Shown here in pieces: positions 1 to 11,135 of a stretch of 64,000 bases of DNA. Where the stretch lies: assembly GCA_023525975.1 (NCBI GenBank), contig CM042034.1, positions 63,423,279-63,487,278 on the forward strand. The letters run 5' to 3'. Source of the stretch: Smallanthus sonchifolius (Eukaryota; Streptophyta; Magnoliopsida; Asterales; Asteraceae). The notes below the pieces were generated by a model, which worked only from the letters and a program-made list of their open reading frames with translations, was not told the DNA's origin and made no database searches. Every line of letters begins with the position of its first letter. The first letter of the stretch is position 1. A program made the position numbers and the translations under genes.

Positions 1-1836
1 CATCTCATGCTCTTTCCTTTGAGTATCAAACCGCAGCTCCAAGGATGACCCGTGACCCAGAAGCATTTCATTTGTCTTGATTAGGAGCTCATTCTGGGCC
101 ATGACGTTCTTTAGTCGTTCATCAGTCCCCGTTCTCTAGCTATGTAGGATTCTAACTTCGTCTACCAAAGAGTTAATCTGTGCTTGTTGAGCGTCAGACT
201 CCTCCTTTGATTTCTGAATAGTCTCCAGTAATCCAGCAACTTGGGTTTCCAGAACATCTATCCTTGCATCATTCGGATCAGGATGTCTGGATGAGGACGC
301 TTCGGCATTATGAATGGGGGAGGAGAATATGGTATCGAAGTCAAATCCTTGTGTGAAATCTCCATAATTGAAGGGTTGATTTAAAGGCTCAATGGTGGTG
401 GTTGGGATTGAGGATGTGATGAGAGTTGTAGGGGTAATGGTAGGGGTGATGGTGACTGACTCCGTGAGAATTAGAGTAGTCACCGCCACCTGAGCAGTTG
501 TTGTAGGGAGGGTCACTATCACAGGAATCACTTCTGTGATTGAAGTGACGGCCACTTCACGTTGCACTTGCGGCCTTCTCCTCCTACGGTACAGTTGCTG
601 TGAAGGTGGGGTGGAGGCTGAATCAGGACTAGCAGCTAAAACTTGTACTGGCTGCTGAGCCTCCACCTCACTGGGGATAGAAAGCTGTTGCCTATCGCCC
701 CTGTTCTTGTGAATGCTTACTCGTCTTTGTCTTTGTATAGCAGCGTCAGAGTCAGAGTCTGGCTCATATTCGCTGCTAGAAGACTGTCGCTTTCTCTTGG
801 AGGACGACTCAGGTAGGGTTACCTTTTCCGTTCTCCGTGGGTGTACCTATGATGGTGCATCATCGGAATCAGAAGAATCTGACTCAGTCTCTTCAGAGTC
901 GGATCCCTCAGCACCATCATTTCCCCCTTCTTCGTCTCCACCATCAGACGATCCATCATCACTGTCCACTTCCTCCGCTTGTTGTTGCTGTTCTTCGTCG
1001 GAGTGTTCACTCAATTCCGGCTCCGAATCGTGACTGTACCATCTCCAGTCACCTGGGGCCATGTATGCTTCATTGATGAGGTGGCCAAAGAGTTCTGTAT
1101 GCACAGGGGTAGGATCTACACTGCCTGGCTTTAGGAATTGTGTGAATACTCTTTTGTCCACCCTCTTTACTTGCAGTCTCTCCCCTATAGCAGGTAGGTT
1201 TGGCAATGCGTCATTAATCAATAGTTGCACAAACCTAGGGTATAATAAGAACCAAAACCTCTCCGATGTGTTGATCTGGTCATTGATGGCTTTGAAAATG
1301 TAGCGGGAGAAGTTCTAGCCCTTATTAAGAGAAAGGCCGACCATGGCTGGTGCAAGGTCATGACCCATGGCATCTTTACCAGCTTTCCTTGATGAGATGC
1401 ACATGATCATGACGTGGGTGAAGTATCTCCATTGGTCTAACACCCACATCTTCTTGTATGAAGCATAGTCTCTCGCACCGACATAACCCATTCTTTGCCT
1501 CTAACAGCCGTCCACAAAGTAGTCTGGATAGGCTATCGGGTCGGTCGAGAGATCTCTGAATTGAAGGACCCTTCTAATAGTATCTTCAGAGAAAGCGATA
1601 ACTTGACAAGCAACGGTAGCCCTTATAACATTGGGGGCTACCGTGCGGTCATGCTCCGCAGTCTCCCAAAACTGCTCGAGATAGGGTCTTGACACGATCG
1701 GGTCAGCAGAAATGGCGTAGCTGATTCTTGAACGGTTCAAGAAATCAACTATGTCTCTGTACTGCAATCCTGCACCCTTCCATTCTGGTTCAGTGTTAGC
1801 TAACAAGTTGAATTCGTTAGTAAACGTCATAGCCAT
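1..1836 (-). pseudogene. Third ORF (env-position, SIRE ORF3) of Copia A, partial
   Basis: One reading frame runs from an ATG at 1836 to the left edge and is interrupted by only four stops, all TAG (1501-1503, 1315-1317, 847-849, 136-138). The N-terminal domain contains the string FLNRSRISYAIS followed by QFWETAEHD, and then QRMGY and RFVQLLIND. The same blocks occur in the same order in the third ORF of Copia C. A long acidic, Ser-rich stretch (roughly residues 220-280) follows, then a basic stretch, a Thr/Val-rich stretch and a C-terminal heptad-like region (RIDVLETQVAGLLETI) that continues to the edge. I see no signal peptide or clear membrane span, so although it occupies the env position it does not look like a classical envelope protein. 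Function unknown. Confidence 0.8.
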
Positions 1837-1839
1837 GAT

Positions 1840-1858
1840 CTGCAAAAACACACAGAAA
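1840..1858 (-). promoter_or_regulatory. 3' splice-site-like sequence at ORF3 start of Copia A
   Basis: On the minus strand a T/G-rich tract TGTGTGTTTTTGCAG ends three bases before the ORF3 ATG (1836-1834). It fits a plant 3' splice acceptor. The equivalent place in Copia C has the same kind of site directly touching the ATG. This suggests ORF3 is translated from a spliced subgenomic RNA. The donor site is not determined. Confidence 0.55.
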
Positions 1859-1967
1859 ACATAATCAGAACAACAAGTATCATTGGAAATGGATAAACAT
1901 GACTCAGTATAGCAGTTACTCTTTGATCTGAATTTCAGACTTAGGAATTTTTGCCAAGTGTTGGTCC

Positions 1968-2054
1968 TGCGTACTTAGCACGTACACATGATTTTCCTCT
2001 TGCGTACTTAACAAGTACGCATGAATTGCTTCTTGCGTACTTGTTAAGTGCACA
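1968..2054 (-). repeat. Palindrome array A1 (leader of ORF3)
   Basis: Three 21-bp units begin at 1968, 2001 and 2034, so the period is exactly 33 bp. The ideal unit is TGCGTACTT, three free bases, then AAGTACGCA. The middle copy is a perfect palindrome and the outer two each carry a few changes. The array sits about 130 bp before the ORF3 ATG. Confidence 0.85.
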
Positions 2055-2579
2055 AGAACTACACTTGATGAAAAATTTCAGAATTTTGAAATTCAACTGA
2101 TGTTCAAAAATTGGTGTGTATTGGGTCGCCACTAGGTCGGAATCGAAGATTCTACCCTATGGGACCAATATCAACACCAAAACACTGCTATACATGACCA
2201 ATTTTGACCTAAAATGGTCGACCAAACCACTGTCGGTTCAACTTCAAGCACAAGGTCAAAATTAAAGACGAAATTGGGCGATTAAGGTCTCATAGGTGAT
2301 CGATTAAAGATTCTTAACAAGTTTTAATTATCAAGTTTTACCCAAACAACCCAAAAATTATCTAAAAATCTCGAACAAAAACCTAAGATGAATCGGTCCA
2401 AAATCACGAGTTTTTGCGGATGGATTGAGCCTAGATTCTCACCAAATCGATGTTATGAGATGATGAAACTTGGAATGGGACGAAAAATCGGATTAGGAAC
2501 ACTTGGATTTTGAGTAAAAATTTGTAGAGGGAAAATTGATTTGAATGTGATGAAAAACTCAGAAATTTTCTAAGTCCCC

Positions 2580-2587
2580 TATTTATA
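2580..2587 (-). promoter_or_regulatory. Internal TATA box upstream of ORF3, Copia A
   Basis: TATAAATA on the minus strand lies in the spacer between pol and ORF3, 18 bp downstream of palindrome array A2 and about 745 bp before the ORF3 ATG. The LTR of the same element has an identical TATAAATA, also behind a palindrome array and about 780 bp before the gag ATG. That parallel is why I call a candidate internal promoter rather than a chance AT-rich word. Confidence 0.5.
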
Positions 2588-2605
2588 CCCAACACTAAAC
2601 AGTCG

Positions 2606-2771
2606 TGCGTACTTAGCAAGTGCGCACGCTTTAACTCTTGCGTACTTACAAGTGCGCAAGACTTAACTCTTGCGTATTTACAAGTGCGTAAGACTTAACT
2701 CTTGCGTACTTGTTAAGTACGCAGGGCTTACTTCATGCGCACTTACAAGTACGCACAAACCCTTAAGTGCG
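2606..2771 (-). repeat. Palindrome array A2 (pol-ORF3 spacer)
   Basis: Five units start at 2606, 2639, 2671, 2704 and 2736, giving a 32-33 bp period, and are followed by a half unit. Units follow TGCGTACTT, 2-3 bases, AAGTACGCA with a few transitions; the unit at 2704 is perfect. The linkers (for example AAGACTTAACTC on the opposite strand sense) are similar between units. The array ends 18 bp before an internal TATA box. Confidence 0.88.
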
Positions 2772-4082
2772 CAAACTTTCAACTCAAATTTATGAAGTTT
2801 TTCAAGTCAAATAACGAACAAGTTAAAAATATTCTTTCATGAGGATTCAAATACAATTCAGGAAGGTTAAACACAAATATTTTTGGCTTTTCTGAATAAA
2901 ATTGAACTATGCATAAGCTTAAAATCTTTTTGATCTTTTCTAATAAAAATATACAAGTATTCACACAAACTATTTTTGATCAAAGACACGAGCAGAGGAT
3001 CATATCAGGCTATCTTTTAGCAAAAACGACACAATATAAACATCAAAAAATATGGGATCATGTCATGTATTACTATTTATTAATACGTAATAAGCACATA
3101 AACAAGTAATTCAAGTTGACAATATTATAAGATTTGAAACTATACGCATCTTTGTATCACGTTCTTGTGTATTAAGGTATTAATTATAAGATATACAACG
3201 TGTACCCCACTAATATGCTACAACAATGTAAATTGTACTATCTCAAGGCATCTAAGATTTTCCTAATGATTTTCTAAATTTTTAGAATGAAGTTACATCT
3301 ATTAGCACATGAAAAATCAAGCAGAATCCATAAGGATTATCAGGAATCATAAGATTCAGAATCGAGTGATTCATTTGTCTTGGTTTCATTTGATTTTCTT
3401 CATTGAATATCGGTATGATGATTCAAGATTATATATATGGTGTTTGAGTTTAGTTTTAAGGTAGGGGGATCCAACTTTTATCTGGATTTGATTTCAATGA
3501 ATCAGGAATGATTCAAGGGTGAATACATGCTCAACGGTTAATGTAGAGACATGTCTTGATTCAAACTCTCCTTGCATACTTGTGAGTATGGGTAGTGAGA
3601 TGAACCGCATTAATTGTGCTAACGACATAACCCGAAACTGATCTCAAAAGAAAATTATTGCCAAAATTTAACATCCTTTATCTGATAATGATCTTTTCTA
3701 TTCTTTTACGCACACACACTTGCAAACATGGGTTCAAATCACAGTTGTAATTTAGATTTAGTTTCCACACTACTAGTGATTCAAAGACGCATACAGCCTA
3801 CTGACAATTCAAATTACTTGTAAATAAGCAGATTAAAAACATAATAATTTAAACAATTAAGTAAGCATGACGCAATCATTTCCCATATGAGCAGTCTGTG
3901 ACGTTTAAATCATTTCCGATGTACTATCATTTCCTCTTTTCTCAAGTTAACTTTGAAATTTTCTCCATTTTCTATTTTTTTATTTTGTAAAATATTTTGA
4001 AAATTAAAAGAACTATACAGAAAATTTAAAAGAAATAAAATTTAACTTCCATGAATTGAATTGATTTAAGAAAATTTAATTT
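2772..4082 (-). other. Non-coding pol-ORF3 spacer conserved with Copia C
   Basis: No credible reading frame. Roughly 3110-4080 can be aligned by eye with 54970-55960 of Copia C. Shared words include GATTTGAAACTATA, GTGTACCCCAC, GATTCAGAATC, GGTTCAAATCACAG versus GATTCAAATCACAG, and CACACTACTA, all in the same order. Sequence retained between two otherwise diverged elements suggests cis-acting function, perhaps for expressing ORF3. Confidence 0.6.
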
Positions 4083-5381
4083 TCACTCAGGATTGAACAT
4101 TCCTATCAAGTTGACAAGATGCTCAAAACGGGATCGATCAAATGCCTTTGTGAAAAGGTCAGCAAGATTGTCATCCTTGTGAACTTTTACAAGTTCAATT
4201 AAATGTTTTTCAGCACAATCACGGATGAAATGATGGCGAATTTCTATTTGTTTAGTTTTGGAATGTTTAACCGGGTTATTTGTGATGGACATGGTGGAAT
4301 TGTTGTCAATGAATAATGGAGTTCCAGTGAAGTTTAAGCCGTAGTCTCTCAATTGCTGCTGAATCCACAATATCTGAGAACAACCGCTCGCCGCAGCAAT
4401 GTATTCTGCTTCACAAGTTGAGACAGAAACCGTTGACTGCTTCTTGCACTGCCGGGAGACCAGTCTGTCTCCTAAGAATTGATATCCACCAGAAGTTGAC
4501 TTTCTGTCAAGGTTACAACCGTCATAATCTGAATCAGTGTAGGCTTTGAAGTCGAATGACTGCTTCTTAGAGTACCAAAGACCTAATCGGGGTTTCCCTT
4601 TCAGGTATCTGAAAATTCTCTTCACGGCTATCATATGTGACTCCTTCGGTTGAGACTGAAACCTTGAGCACAAGCACACAGCAAACATTATATCGGGTCT
4701 TGAAGCTGTGAGATACATAAGTGATCCGATCATCCCACGGTACAATCTGCTATCTACATCCTTTCCATCTTTGTTAGGATGCAGACCATGATTGACTGGG
4801 ATAGGTGTGCCATAAGTACTGTTGTCATTCATCTTGTATTTTGACAAGATGTCCTGCACGTACTTAGTTTGATGTAGATAAATGCCATCCTCTCTTTGAC
4901 TGACTTGCAGACCCAGGAAGAATGACAATTCACCCATATTACTCATTTCAAACTTGGACTTCATCACCTGCTCGAATTCCCTACACATCCCTTCATTGGT
5001 AGATCCAAAAATAATGTCGTCGACGTATACTTGTACAAGAAGAATGTCACCTCCTGCTTTCCTAATGAAGAGAGTCGAGTCAATCTGTCCACGGTCGAAA
5101 CCATTAGACCGTAAATGCTTAGATAATGTCTCATACCATGTCCGCGGTGCTTCATGAAGACCATAAAGTGCTTTGTCGAGCTTATACACTTTATTGATAT
5201 TATGCGGATCTTCAAAGCCGGGAGGTTGAGTGACATAGACCTCTTCATGAACTTTACCATAAAGGAAAGCACTCTTCACATCAAGTTGGTAGACCTTGAA
5301 GCCGACATATGTGGCATAAGCCAAGAACAGTCGAATGGCCTCAATTCTAGCAACTGGGGCATATACTTCCGTGTAATCCAA
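4083..5381 (-). CDS. Copia A reverse transcriptase and RNase H (pol 3' part)
   Basis: A 432-codon open frame carries the Copia RT core. DYTEVYAPVAR is at the start, LDVKSAFLYG lies near residues 33-42 with an RT catalytic Asp, PPGFEDP and ALYGLHEAPRTWYE follow, and the YVDD catalytic box is near 119-122. RNase H occupies about 280-430 with TDSDYDG, CEAEYIA and the IDNNST segment. The frame ends at NPE, the usual C-terminus of this lineage. The first codon shown is TTG inside the domain; the true protein continues upstream but is cut off by a one-base deletion around 5384. It would copy element RNA into cDNA and remove the RNA strand. Confidence 0.92.
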   Translation of the reverse strand: MDYTEVYAPVARIEAIRLFLAYATYVGFKVYQLDVKSAFLYGKVHEEVYVTQPPGFEDPHNINKVYKLDKALYGLHEAPRTWYETLSKHLRSNGFDRGQIDSTLFIRKAGGDILLVQVYVDDIIFGSTNEGMCREFEQVMKSKFEMSNMGELSFFLGLQVSQREDGIYLHQTKYVQDILSKYKMNDNSTYGTPIPVNHGLHPNKDGKDVDSRLYRGMIGSLMYLTASRPDIMFAVCLCSRFQSQPKESHMIAVKRIFRYLKGKPRLGLWYSKKQSFDFKAYTDSDYDGCNLDRKSTSGGYQFLGDRLVSRQCKKQSTVSVSTCEAEYIAAASGCSQILWIQQQLRDYGLNFTGTPLFIDNNSTMSITNNPVKHSKTKQIEIRHHFIRDCAEKHLIELVKVHKDDNLADLFTKAFDRSRFEHLVNLIGMFNPE

Positions 5382-5383
5382 GC

Positions 5384-6616
5384 CTATTGCTGATAAAAAC
5401 CCTGAACAACCAATCTTGCTTTGTTCTTCACAACTACATGACGATCATCCGTCTTGCATTTGAACACCCATCTGGTTCCAATTGGCTGAAAGCCTTTTGG
5501 CAAGTCAACCAAATCCCACACGTGCAACTTTTGGAATTGAGACAATTCATCTTGCATCGCCTCAATCCAACAGTTGTCAGTGAGAGCCTCCTTCACATTC
5601 TTCGGCTCCAACTGGGACACGAATGCAGCATGTAGACATGTTTCCATGACACCAGTGTCAAGTATCTCTGTGTAAAGACTGGTGTTCTCAGTGATGGTTC
5701 TATGATGAGTCTGAACACCGGCATAAGGATCACCAATAATGTTGTCGATTGGATGATTCCTATGCACTCTCGTCTCCGGTACAATCTGTTCCTGAGTTTC
5801 TGAATCTAGATTCATGCTTAACTCCCCCATTTCCTGTGTTCCAGAAGAAGAGGATTCAATGTTAATTGGATTAGCTAGAGCTTCATTTCCTACAGTTGTG
5901 TTAGGATTGGCTTGAGCGTCATCTCCAACAACATGAACACCTTCACTGTTATCACTGTCATGAGTTCCAGATGCAGATGCAGCATTGGAATCAGGAGTTA
6001 CAATCGGTACAGTAGCACGAGTAGAGAAACTAGAGTCATTGTTGCCACCCAATAATTCATAAACATTTGCGGCGTCAACTGCAAATAAATCAGGAAGATT
6101 GAATGACTTGAATAGCACATCATAATCAAAACCCCAAGCTGGACCTGTTGGTTCTGGTGGAATGCTGTGTTTACTACAATCCACTTTGAACCATTCCTTG
6201 ACAGTACGAGTTCCTATGTTGTACACTCTCTTGCAAGGCGAGTTGGCAACGTATCCTAAGAAGATGCCTTCCACCGCTTTTGCATGAAACTTAGACTGAC
6301 GGTCTTTGTATTGTAGCAACAAGGAACAGGGACTACCAAAAGGAGCTAGGTAATCAAGATTGGGGAGTCGATTGTTGATCAACTCGTAACAAGTCTTGTG
6401 GTGCCTCTTCACAACCAGAACTCTGTTTAAGACGTGACAAGCTGTATTAACGGCTTCAGCCCAGAAAGTGACAGGAAGCTTTGCATCCGACAGCATAGTC
6501 CTCGCAGTCTCAATTAGTGTTCTGTTCTTCCGTTCAGCAACTCCATTCTGCTGAGGCGTGTACGGCGCGTTGAATTCGTGACGGATCCCTTTCTTGAGAC
6601 AGAAAAGCTCCATCAA
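5384..6616 (-). pseudogene. Copia A integrase C-terminal half, linker and start of RT
   Basis: The frame starts within the integrase catalytic core (APYTPQQNGVAERKNRTL, with the third catalytic residue Glu in VAERK) and continues through the conserved WAEAVNTACHVLNRV block and the GYVANSPCKRVYN stretch. A Ser/Asn-rich linker of about 150 residues follows. The RT then begins at WIEAMQDELSQF, WVFKCK and KARLVVQGF. The frame ends in TAG at the frameshift that separates it from the rest of RT. Upstream it is separated from the first part of integrase by another frameshift near 6650-6690. Confidence 0.88.
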
Positions 6617-6648
6617 ATTATTCTTGAACTCAGTTCCGTTGTCACTCT

Positions 6649-6843
6649 TTATTCTTCTAACTTTCGGCTTGCAAAGTGACTCAGGATCAAGTATTGAAGA
6701 ATATCAGCAGTCTCGTCTTTAGTACCTAAAAAATGCACCCAAGAAAAACGTGAGAAATCATCAGTTACAACTAGACAGAACGACTTACCTCCAATACTCC
6801 TGATACTTATGGGGTAAAACAGATCCATGTGTAATAGCTCCAA
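6649..6843 (-). pseudogene. Copia A integrase, N-terminal part of catalytic core
   Basis: The translation contains LELLHMDLF with the first catalytic Asp, then SIGGKSFCLVVTDDFSRFSWV. This is the standard start of the rve integrase core in Copia. The frame runs out at a TAA near 6649, and the following residues (the KSDN block with the second Asp) are found one frame over. It belongs to the same pol as its neighbours. Confidence 0.85.
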
Positions 6844-6845
6844 AG

Positions 6846-7104
6846 GGGTATCTATAGAGTTTTGGAGCTTGGGCTTGTGAGACTTCCGTTGCTGTTTGCC
6901 CTTTTTACAAGGTATACAGTCATCTGCAACGGTAAATCTCAGCTAAGGAACCCCGGTTACCAATCCGTTTCGGACAAGATGATTCATTTTACGATACGAA
7001 ATATGTCCAAGTTTCCTATGCCACAAGATAGAGTCAAGCTCTGTCACTTTGGTAAGCAAACAAGTAGCAACTGATGAGGTGGTTGTTGCCACTCTCATAT
7101 CGAT
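6846..7104 (-). pseudogene. Copia A GAG-pre-integrase zinc-binding domain
   Basis: Too short for a long open frame, but the minus-strand translation shows LWHRKLGHISYRKMNHLV, a stop, and then DDCIPCKKGK. The His pair (HRKLGH) and Cys pair (CIPC) form the HHCC zinc-binding domain that precedes the Copia integrase core. One in-frame TAG interrupts it after GLVTGVP. Confidence 0.75.
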
Positions 7105-7482
7105 CTAATAGGTGTCATTTGTTCTTGGCGCTCTCATCAGGATCCAGTCTTCGGGAACTTCGAAACCAGGTTTGAGAATCAAGCATTCTGACTTGTCAAA
7201 CATCACCGAGTACTCCTTATCACACATTTGGGAGACACTCAACAGGTTATGCTTCAGCTGCTCGCAAAAGTTGACATTGTCAAAGCTGACACAACCGTTC
7301 AAAATCACGCCTTGACACGTGATGCTGCCGCCTTTTTCTCCGGGAAAGGCCACATAGCCGCCTCTGAATGGTTTCACATCTTGAAGCAAGGCCATGTTTC
7401 CTGTCATGTGCCGGGAGCATCCACTATCTACATACCAGCGGTTAGAGATAGTACCATTCGGACGTCCCTGCACGAGTAACAA
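7105..7482 (-). pseudogene. Copia A aspartic protease
   Basis: The frame includes WYVDSGCSRHMTG, the Copia protease active site (DSG), then GGYVAFPGEKGGSITCQG and LKHNLLSVSQMCDK. This is the typical retropepsin domain that cleaves the gag-pol polyprotein. The frame stops at TAG just after it (near 7105), before the GAG-pre-integrase domain, so the polyprotein is broken here. Confidence 0.88.
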
Positions 7483-7526
7483 AAGAATTAGTTAGATTTG
7501 GAGACCCAAGCCGTTGTGGTCTTGGG

Positions 7527-8644
7527 TCATCCATCCTTTTCAAAATAAACTACTTCCTTTAACTCACAGTCGTGATGACTGTTCAAAATTGATGAATCTT
7601 TAGAAGAATTAGAACTAGGAGATTGAGAAGTTTTGGATTTGGCAGTCCAGGATCTCTTCTGTTTCTTAACCGAAACAGGAGACTTTGGTTCAACAACAGT
7701 AGGTGAACTTGTGGAAGCTTCACCTGATTGAACTGGAGTCAGCTGTTCTAGCTTTCTCAACATCTTGTTCATTCTCCTCCTCTGTGGCTTACAGAGTCTT
7801 GCCATAGGTTTCTCACCAGTACGTGTACTACCAGAGGTAGATACAAAGGGTACAGCAGGTTGCGTTACCTTTCTTGGAACAGATGGTTTAGCTTCAGATT
7901 TGATCTTAGGCTTTACCATCGGTTTGACTGGTGGTTTCACCACATTTTTTTTGGATGTTTGGGAGGTTTCACTGATGGCGACCTAGGGATAACAGTTGGT
8001 TGTGAAACAACATGCCGTTTCCCTTGGTTCTTAGAAGGACAGTTCACAAGAATGTGACCATCCAAGCCACAATGAAAACAATTCCTCTTGTCTACATAAG
8101 TTCTCTTGTAAGGCTCATTAGATCTGGTCTTAGATAACTCAGCATTATGAGCAGGAGGAGTTGGTTTATGAACAGTAGTCTGAACCTTTACAGTTTGATT
8201 TTTGGGGGTATAGTATTTTTCCAAATTCTCTTTGTAACCAAGCCCATAGTGAGCTGAAAAAGACTCTTTCTTTACTTGGTTAAGACTTTTATAACCCCCA
8301 TAAAGCATTACCTTTAGTTTATCATTTGTTTCAATGATATCGGGTTCAGTTAAAATGCAATTATCACCATTAGTGATAATGTTTTTCTTTACTTTCTGTT
8401 CAGTCAACAACTCCTCAGATACTACTCCTTCAGGGTAAGTGTTAACCGACCCATCTTCAGAAGCACTAACGAACTCCTCACTAGATGTGGAGTTAGTCTT
8501 ACTTGAGGATTCATCCATTTTAGGGGAATCATCCTTATCAGAGGACTCATCTAGACAAGTGAGATCAATGTCTATTAAGCTATTGACAAACTTCCCGCTT
8601 ATTGGTGGAGGAATGGCATTAGTACCCAGCCCTAACCCATTCAT
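7527..8644 (-). pseudogene. Copia A gag C-terminal / gag-pol linker with CCHC knuckle
   Basis: Two overlapping frames (7937-8644 and 7527-7943) are joined by a frameshift in an A/T run near 7940. The first is Ser/Asp-rich and then has a complete CX2CX4HX4C zinc knuckle, CFHCGLDGHILVNC. The second is Lys/Pro/Ser-rich and ends at VVYFEKDG, the block just upstream of protease. The knuckle suggests RNA binding. Confidence 0.75.
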
Positions 8645-8745
8645 TTGCTCACTACAGATTCGTAGTGTTCCACCACAAAACGAGAGTTTTTCAACTTCTC
8701 ATTAGAGCATTTTAACTGCAAGATCTCATTTTGCAGTTTGTTGAT

Positions 8746-10098
8746 TTAATTGTTCCGTTTTTCCAATCCCCTGTATGCAACATCTAAGTGAAGTTGTTGA
8801 TCGCTTATTTTTAGAGAATATTCACATTTTTCTATTTTCAACGTTTCAATAGAATCTTTAAAACGTTTTTCGTTTTCTTTATAGTTTAGAGTTGCCATAC
8901 TTAGGGGTTCGATTTTGTCTTGGAGCCTAGAATTTTCAAGTTTTAGCCCTAGACATTTGGAACATGAAATAACAGAAAAAGGATTAGAATCTACCTCAGA
9001 GGATGAACTTGTTGCTTCTCCAATGGCCATGAGAGCAACAGTAGTAGTCGATTTCTCTTTATCAGCTACAGAAGCTTCCTTTTCTTCAACTTCCTTCTCT
9101 TCCTCTGTAGCAGCAGTAGACTCTTCTAGATCAGCCATAGAAGCTTCCCTTTTCTCATCTTCCATCATCTCCATGATCTTAGCCATGAGACCTACCTGGG
9201 TTTGTGCGATGATGGCATCCTCCAGATGAACACCCCAATCAATGCTTTCGTCCTGTTGGGCTACCAGTGCATTGGACATTCCACTTTGGCTATGATTGTG
9301 ATGGTTTGGGTTGTTGTGGCCATGGCTGTTTTCTTGGCTAGGTCTGGTAAAGCCAGAGGCCGGTGCTCTGTCCTTCTGACACTCATGAGCAAAGTGTCCA
9401 TAGTTCAGATACTTGTAGCATTTGGCCTTAGATTTGTCAAACCCGGCCTTGGCATTAGAATGCTCTCCAATGAACTTTCTTCCTGTTCTGTTCAGGAAAC
9501 GCTTGGCTCTCCTCAATAGCATGGCCATATTCCATTGAATATCCATGTCCTCTATGTCATCAGGATCCACTTGATTAAAATCTTCTTCAATCGTCTCGGG
9601 ATTTGTAAGCTTGCCGCCAATGAAGTTCTCATAGGCAAGCATACATGATGAGAATAATGCTACATGATCTTCAGCTATTTTGGCGATAACTGATTGATTA
9701 GCTGAAGTTGTAGCGGGAGGGTTTCTAGAGGTATGTTGATGATGAGACCCTAACCCTGATCCAGATGCATAGCATGCATGACCACCACACCCAGTTGAGT
9801 GGTCTTCTTCAGTAGGGTTTCCAGTGAAGAGGGCAATTCCAGAGCCCGATGACTTGGATGTAGAAGTCGTCCCATGATACATTGAAGGGTCTTGTATCTG
9901 AGGTCTTCCTGAGCTCTCCTTTCTTTTTAGGTTCATGTCATGAGCTTGAACCTTTCCTATTGCCTCCTCTACTGTCAACTCATAGAATTTAAGATTTTCC
10001 CTCATCAGGGTTGTGTACATCTCAAATTTGGGTGGCAAAGCATCCAAAAACTTTTTCACCATCTCTTCATCTGGATACCTGAGTTCAAAAGCCTTCAA
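8746..10098 (-). pseudogene. Copia A gag, central and C-terminal part
   Basis: The 450-codon frame contains a gag segment (ELRYPDEEMVKKFLDALPPKFE, split here between capsid-like helices) and a zinc knuckle, CYKYLNYGHFAHEC. The second Cys of CX2CX4HX4C is replaced by Tyr, so this knuckle should not bind zinc properly. A Glu-rich region and a coiled-coil-like tail (LKLENSRLQDKIEPLS) follow. It is one frame away from the gag start, which lies at 10591. Confidence 0.82.
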
Positions 10099-10104
10099 CT
10101 CAGT

Positions 10105-10591
10105 CTATAAATGATAGAATCTAGAGATGAGGTCATCTAGAGATTCATTCTCTAAAAATCTAAAGCACTCATACTGCTTCCTGAGAAGATCCCGCTTACT
10201 CTTCTTGATGTCACTATTTCCTTCGAATCTTTTCTGTAAGGCTTTCCAAAGATCCTTAGAATTGTCATAGCCTCGAAAACTGTGGAACAATTCCCGAGTT
10301 AATGCCATAGTAACCAAGTGCCTTCTTTTCTCGGTCATAAGCTTTCTTTTCTTTGTCAGAAAGCTTAGAGATAGGTTTGGGCATGGTTTCATCAAGATAG
10401 ATGTGTGTGGGATGCTTATATCCCTCAAGGATTGGTATCCATAGTGATGAGTCGGTATAAGAAATGTAGTGCTCAAAACGTGCTTTCCAATTAGAATAAT
10501 CGTTTACATTCATCAACTTTGGCGGTTTCTGTGGTGTACCGATCTCATTATCATAGTTTAACAGGTTTCCAATATTCTGAAGGTTCGACAT
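10105..10591 (-). pseudogene. Copia A gag N-terminus (UBN2-type)
   Basis: The ATG at 10591 begins MSNLQNIGNLL. The frame continues with YSNWKARFEHYI, moves to a second frame near 10300, and goes on with FHSFRGYDNSKDLWKALQKRFEG and LDDLISRFYHL. These are the conserved blocks of the UBN2 gag family of plant Copia elements. The start is chosen because it is the first ATG after the primer site and precedes the conserved block directly. Confidence 0.82.
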
Positions 10592-10630
10592 AGTGAACAC
10601 TTAGTCAAATTTCAGAAAAATCAGACACAG

Positions 10631-10821
10631 TTGCGCACTTGATTTTGGCCTTGTGCACTTGAGAAATGGTCTTGCGTATTTAATATTTGCTCTTGCACAC
10701 TTGTAAGTACGCAGGAGTAAATGATAAGTACGCAGGATATAACTTAAGTTCGCAGAAGATCAGTCTTGCGTATTTAGTAAGTACGCACCAGAACTGAACT
10801 TTTTTCTGGAAATGGTAAGTA
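10631..10821 (-). repeat. Palindrome array A3 (gag leader)
   Basis: Lies between the primer site and the gag ATG. It holds two recognisable full units (10694-10713 and 10767-10787) of the TGCGTACTT / AAGTACGCA type, plus at least five half units (for example at 10631, 10651, 10726 and 10813). It is more decayed than arrays A1, A2 and A4. Its position just before an ORF mirrors A1. Confidence 0.7.
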
Positions 10822-11123
10822 CGCACAACACCTTTTCAGCAGCTTTCACCTAACTATTCCGGTCACCTGAAAATCGCCGAAGATGGTAAAAGTTGGACTG
10901 ATGATCAATGCAAATGAGCCAAAGGGTTAGAAACTTGTTTCTAACCAACCTTTGATGCTCAAATCGCTGAAATACACAACAAAAATCAGTTTTCGAGTGA
11001 TTTTTGCTTCTAAAATAGTGCTCAAGAGCTACCCCTATTTTATCACAAAATACCTCTTTTTGCTTGTAAAAACTCGGTAGAAACTCTCCAAACTCACTCA
11101 CAACACTCGAAATCAGGAGCAAT

Positions 11124-11135
11124 GCTCCGATACCA
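11124..11135 (-). other. Primer binding site, Copia A
   Basis: TGGTATCGGAGC on the minus strand, two bases after the LTR end. It matches the usual plant tRNA-iMet primer site with one substitution. Confidence 0.85.

Noticed and set aside
713..1033. Plus-strand Ser-rich ORF
   Set aside because: It is antisense to the acidic/Ser-rich part of Copia A ORF3 and arises from its codon bias.
1..1836. Classical envelope glycoprotein
   Set aside because: Position fits, but no signal peptide, membrane span or cysteine pattern is visible in either ORF3 copy.
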